DNA from: Xanthomonas citri pv. mangiferaeindicae
Lineage (GTDB): Bacteria; Pseudomonadota; Gammaproteobacteria; Xanthomonadales; Xanthomonadaceae
Assembly: GCA_002240395.1 (NCBI GenBank)
Contig: CP016836.1
Span: 3,162,001-3,226,000 of the forward strand
Length of the DNA: 64,000 nt
Direction of reading: 5' to 3'
The notes beneath the pieces are model-generated. The model saw only the letters and a program-made list of their open reading frames with translations, made no database searches and was not told the DNA's origin. Below are positions 61,052 to 64,000 of this stretch, one piece after another. The position numbers were made by a program, and so were the translations under genes. How positions within the stretch are numbered: the first letter of the stretch is position 1; the number at the start of each line of letters is the position of its first letter.

Positions 61052-61493
61052 GCGGTCCGGCCCGGCGAAGCGCGCCGGGCGTTCGTGTGGGCTGCGCGGC
61101 ATGCCGCGCGAGCAGCCCGCACTCACCCATGGTTGACTCCCCGCCGCGGGCCATCCGTGGCCCGCTATCGCAATCCCCGACCAGCACGACGCACTGAGAC
61201 CGACAGCGCGCGCCTTCTTCAAGCAGGCGACTCCGTATCCAACCGAAGTCGGGCTGCCAATGTCTGCAGCAGCGGACTGGCGGTCCGCAAGATCGGGACA
61301 GAATCAAAACCGGGGTCAGAGTGCAATTTCGCCTCGCGAAATTGCACTCTGACCCCGGTTCTACGGGGCGGGCGTGCACGGCACGGCCGCGCATCCATGC
61401 GGGCGCTACGCGTGCTTCGCGGCCGGACCACGAAGCCGCCTTGATCGTGAGGAAAGCGGCCTCCGGCCGGCAGGCCGCTGCGCATCCCGAAGC
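61052..61493 (+). repeat. Structured intergenic repeat, copy B
   Basis: Second copy, in the 730-base gap between RND permease 2 and an FAD monooxygenase. Order: GCGGTCCGG, stem 1 (61061-61079), CGTTCG, stem 2 (61086-61121) with the same inner palindrome as copy A, CTCACCC, TGACTC, stem 3 (61146-61165) and the 32-base identical block (61163-61194). Further homology includes GCAGCGGACTGGCGGTC and a right arm (61447-61493) like copy A's. No left inverted arm is seen. The middle holds an extra hairpin (61308-61360). Confidence 0.8.
61308..61360. repeat. Perfect 25-bp inverted repeat (REP-like hairpin)
   Basis: Arms 61308-61332 and 61336-61360 are perfect reverse complements around CTC. The arm begins AACCGGGGTCAGAGTGC. 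Sequences of this GGGGTCAGAGTGCAATTT kind recur near REP-associated transposase genes in related bacteria as far as I recall, but no transposase is present here. It is nested in repeat copy B and absent from copy A. Confidence 0.8.
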
Positions 61494-61620
61494 GAGCTGC
61501 CCCACCGGGTTTGTAAGACAAGCACTTCGTGTGGACGCTCACGTCAGGCAGCCCACGGGGCGCCTGGCCTGCGCGCCCATCAGTCGTATGCTGTCGCGCC
61601 GCGATCGTCCCATTCGTGTC

Positions 61621-62910
61621 ATGACCGTGATCCCCGTGTCCCTGCGCCGACCACTGCGCATCGCCATCGTCGGCTACGGCACCGCCGGCCAGGCGTCTGC
61701 TGTGCTGCTCGCGCGCGACGGCCACCGGGTCGAGGTCTACGAACGCGCGCCGGCGCCCGGGCCGGTGGGCGCCGGCTTCCTGCTGCAGCCCAGCGGCCTG
61801 CAGGTGCTCTGGCGCATGGGCCTGTTGCCGCAGGTGCTCGGCCATGGCGCACGCGTGGATCGCCTGTTCGGCGAAACGCCCTGCGGCCGCGCGGTCATGG
61901 ACATGCGCTACGCCGGACTCGACGCGCGCCTGTATGGCTTGGGCATGCAGCGCGGGGCACTGTTCGAGTTGCTCGACCAGGCCTGGGGCGACCACACCGC
62001 CTTGCATCCGGGCGTCACGGTCGCCGGCCCCGACGAGGCCGACGACCGCTGGCTGGTCGACGAGGCTGGCCAGCGCCACGGGCCGTTCGACCTGATCGTC
62101 GTCGCCGACGGCGCGGCGTCCCGGCTGCGTGCCCGGATCGGCGGTGTGCGTCACGACCGGGTCTATCCGTGGGGCGCCTTGTGGTGCCTGCTGGCCGCAC
62201 GCGACTGGCCGTTCGCCGCCGAACTGCGCCAGCGCTACGTCGCCGCGCGCCGAATGGTCGGCCTGCTGCCGGTCGGCGGCAGGCCGGGCGATCCCGAGCC
62301 GCGGCTGAGTTTCTTCTGGAGCCTGCCGATCGCCGGATTCGACGCTTGGCAGGCGAGCGCGCTCGACCGTTGGCACGACGAGGTCGCGGCGATCTGGCCC
62401 GAGGCGGCGGCCTTGCTCGATACGACCACAACGCATGCCCAACTGGCGCGCGCCAGCTATCGCGACGTCGCACTGCGACGCTGGCACCGGGGTCGCTGGG
62501 TGCTGCTCGGCGACGCGGCGCATGCGATGAGCCCGCAGTTGGGGCAGGGCGTGAACATGGCGCTGCTCGACGCCGAGGCGCTGCGCGACGCGCTGCGCTC
62601 GCACGCCCCCGCCGACGCACTGCCGGCCTACCAGCAACTGCGCGCGCGGCACGTCGGGATCTACCAGTTCTGGAGCCGATGGCTGACTCCGATCTTCCAG
62701 TCCGACCGCGATTTCATCGCGCGGGCGCGCGATGTGGCGTTCCTGCCGATGGGGCGCATGCCCGGCGGGCGTGGGCACATGCTGCGTGTGCTCAGCGGCA
62801 CCCAGCGCGGCGCCTTCGGCGCGCTTGCGCTGGCGCCGGACTTCGTCGAGGCATTGCAGCGCCCGGTTGACGCGATTGCCGGAGCTGCGGCTGAGTCGTC
62901 GATGGCCTGA
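61621..62910 (+). CDS. FAD-dependent monooxygenase
   Basis: A 429-residue class A flavoprotein (UbiH/PHBH-like). The FAD dinucleotide motif is IVGYGTAGQASAVLLARDGH (residues 16-35, GxGxxG). The later GD motif reads LLGDAAHAMSPQLGQGVNMA. It has a substrate/FAD domain between, and the DG-type segment VVADGAASRLRARIG. It likely hydroxylates an aromatic compound with NAD(P)H and O2. The ATG at 61621 is preferred; an in-frame ATG at 61588 is possible. It is followed 57 bases on by aidB. Confidence 0.88.
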   Translation: MTVIPVSLRRPLRIAIVGYGTAGQASAVLLARDGHRVEVYERAPAPGPVGAGFLLQPSGLQVLWRMGLLPQVLGHGARVDRLFGETPCGRAVMDMRYAGLDARLYGLGMQRGALFELLDQAWGDHTALHPGVTVAGPDEADDRWLVDEAGQRHGPFDLIVVADGAASRLRARIGGVRHDRVYPWGALWCLLAARDWPFAAELRQRYVAARRMVGLLPVGGRPGDPEPRLSFFWSLPIAGFDAWQASALDRWHDEVAAIWPEAAALLDTTTTHAQLARASYRDVALRRWHRGRWVLLGDAAHAMSPQLGQGVNMALLDAEALRDALRSHAPADALPAYQQLRARHVGIYQFWSRWLTPIFQSDRDFIARARDVAFLPMGRMPGGRGHMLRVLSGTQRGAFGALALAPDFVEALQRPVDAIAGAAAESSMA

Positions 62911-62967
62911 CCGGCACGCCTGGCATGCGCCAGAATCGGCGCAGGTCCGAGGATGGAGACGCGCGCC

Positions 62968-64000
62968 ATGGCCACAGACGCCACCCACGAGGTCGACAAC
63001 CAGCCACCGGAGTTCGCGCCGCGCGACCTCTGGCACGACGATGTCGCGCTGCGCGAGGCCGTGGCCCGCGAAGGTGGCGATGCCTTTGCCGATCGACTGG
63101 CGAGGTACGGCGCGCTCGCCGGCGATGCGCTCTACGCCGCAGGCTTCGACGCCAACCGCGATCGCCCGCGGCTGCGCACGCACGACCGCTTCGGTCAGCG
63201 CATCGACCGCGTCGAATTCCACCCCGCGTACCACCAGCTGATGGAGGCGGCGATCGGTCATGGCGTCGCCTGCCTGTCGTGGGCGCAACCGGTACCCGGC
63301 GCGCACGTGGCACGCGCGGCGCTGGCATATCTGCATCACCAGGCCGATGCCGGCACCAGTTGCCCGCTGACGATGACCCACGCCGCGGTCCCGGTGCTGC
63401 GCCGCGAGCCACGCCTGCGCGCCTGGGCCGACAAGGTCGCGACGATGCGCTACGACGCCCGCGATGTGCCGATCGAGGACAAGGCGGGCGTCACGCTGGG
63501 CATGGGCATGACCGAGAAGCAGGGCGGCAGCGATGTGCGTAGCAACACCACGCGGGCGACTCCGATGAACGACGAGGGCGCGTATACCCTGCGCGGCCAC
63601 AAGTGGTTCTTCTCGGCGCCGATGTCCGACGGCTTTCTGGTGCTGGCGCAGGCCGACGCCGGGCCGAGCTGTTTCCTCATGCCCAGATGCCTGCCGGGCG
63701 GCGAGCGCAACGACTTCCGGCTGATGCGGCTCAAGGACAAGCTCGGCGATTGGAGCAACGCCTCGGCCGAGATCGAGTTCGATCGTGCCTGGGCGCTGCG
63801 GGTGGGCGAGGAGGGCCGCGGCGTGGCGACGATCCTGGAAATGGTGATGCTGACCCGGCTCGATTGCATGCTCGCCGCCGCTGCGCAGATGCGCATGGCG
63901 CTGGCCCAGGCGCTGCACCATGCCCGTCACCGGCGCGCGTTCGGCCGCGCGCTCGTCCAGCAGCCGCTGATGCGCAACGTGCTCGCCGATCTCGCGATCG
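62968..64000 (+). CDS. aidB: AidB-like acyl-CoA dehydrogenase (partial)
   Basis: The gene runs off the right edge, with 344 residues seen of an expected 540 or so. It matches E. coli AidB closely at many points, such as GMGMTEKQGGSDV, SNTTRA, GHKWFFSAP, RLKDKLG, LTRLDC and FGRALVQQPLMRN. AidB is an FAD protein induced by alkylation damage that binds DNA. The ATG at 62968 is chosen because GGAG lies 9 bases upstream; one at 62953 is in frame. It may be co-transcribed with the monooxygenase. Confidence 0.93.
   Translation, partial: MATDATHEVDNQPPEFAPRDLWHDDVALREAVAREGGDAFADRLARYGALAGDALYAAGFDANRDRPRLRTHDRFGQRIDRVEFHPAYHQLMEAAIGHGVACLSWAQPVPGAHVARAALAYLHHQADAGTSCPLTMTHAAVPVLRREPRLRAWADKVATMRYDARDVPIEDKAGVTLGMGMTEKQGGSDVRSNTTRATPMNDEGAYTLRGHKWFFSAPMSDGFLVLAQADAGPSCFLMPRCLPGGERNDFRLMRLKDKLGDWSNASAEIEFDRAWALRVGEEGRGVATILEMVMLTRLDCMLAAAAQMRMALAQALHHARHRRAFGRALVQQPLMRNVLADLAI

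Noticed and set aside
61008..61505. Minus-strand frame across repeat copy B as a small protein gene
   Set aside because: The copies differ by compensated stem changes and indels that do not preserve a reading frame, so the signal is structural.
1..64000. CRISPR arrays, rRNA, tRNA, prophage or intact insertion sequence
   Set aside because: No regularly spaced repeats, no conserved rRNA or T-arm sequence, and no transposase or phage structural gene was seen on either strand.

Overview
The window is a gene-dense, very GC-rich chromosomal segment of a gammaproteobacterium, most likely a Xanthomonadaceae of the Luteimonas/Lysobacter kind. The basis is gene order and protein type (mltG-tmk-holB-pilZ; rpoE-rseA-mucD-lepA-lepB-DUF4845-rnc-era-recO; nagZ-hpt-mtnP), not a database search. 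I see no rRNA, tRNA, CRISPR array, prophage or intact insertion sequence.

Layout. 1-7.8 kb: an aspartic-protease-like secreted protein (cut by the left edge) with an SDR dehydrogenase; a ferrous-iron uptake operon (feoA-feoB plus a small Cys-tailed protein); a bactofilin/zinc-ribbon pair; two alanine-rich lipoproteins; a thiolase. 7.9-13.8 kb: a lipidated subtilase autotransporter, leucine dehydrogenase and a phospholipase D/cardiolipin-synthase-like protein. 14-17 kb: mltG-tmk-holB-pilZ with 4-base overlaps. 17.1-20.1 kb: a TetR regulator diverging from a small unknown gene, then a fatty-acid oxidation multifunctional protein. 20.3-29.7 kb: sigma-E envelope-stress operon, LepA, signal peptidase I, RNase III, Era and RecO. 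29.7-33.1 kb: a receiver-Hpt protein diverging from a YdbH/YdbL pair. 33.6-39 kb: rRNA methylation, a CYTH protein, a DsbA-like protein, NagZ, purine salvage and cold shock. 39-51 kb: a TetR/SDR pair, an lldR-lldD-dld lactate operon with two operators, LysR with a quinone-reductase-like protein, a frameshifted NAD(P)-binding protein, btuB under a cobalamin riboswitch, methionine sulfoxide reductase with a TfoX C-terminal domain, and bioD. 51-61 kb: two RND efflux systems divergent around one TetR. 61.6-64 kb: an FAD monooxygenase and the start of aidB.

The most unusual signal lies between genes. Two copies of an intergenic repeat (33157-33555 and about 61052-61493) share short conserved blocks separated by hairpins. 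The stem sequences differ between copies but stay paired through compensatory changes. Copy A is also bounded by 51-bp inverted arms (48/51 matched), and copy B carries an extra perfect 25-bp hairpin. This looks like a dispersed element kept for its structure.

Regulation is unusually readable: a sigma-E promoter upstream of rpoE, tandem LldR-type palindromes, inverted repeats at three TetR loci, a LysR-type site, a cobalamin riboswitch, and -10 hexamers so close to some start codons that the transcripts are probably leaderless (era, ydbH, one tetR). Two otherwise intact genes carry single-base deletions (46.6 kb and 56.5 kb) that may be real or assembly errors.
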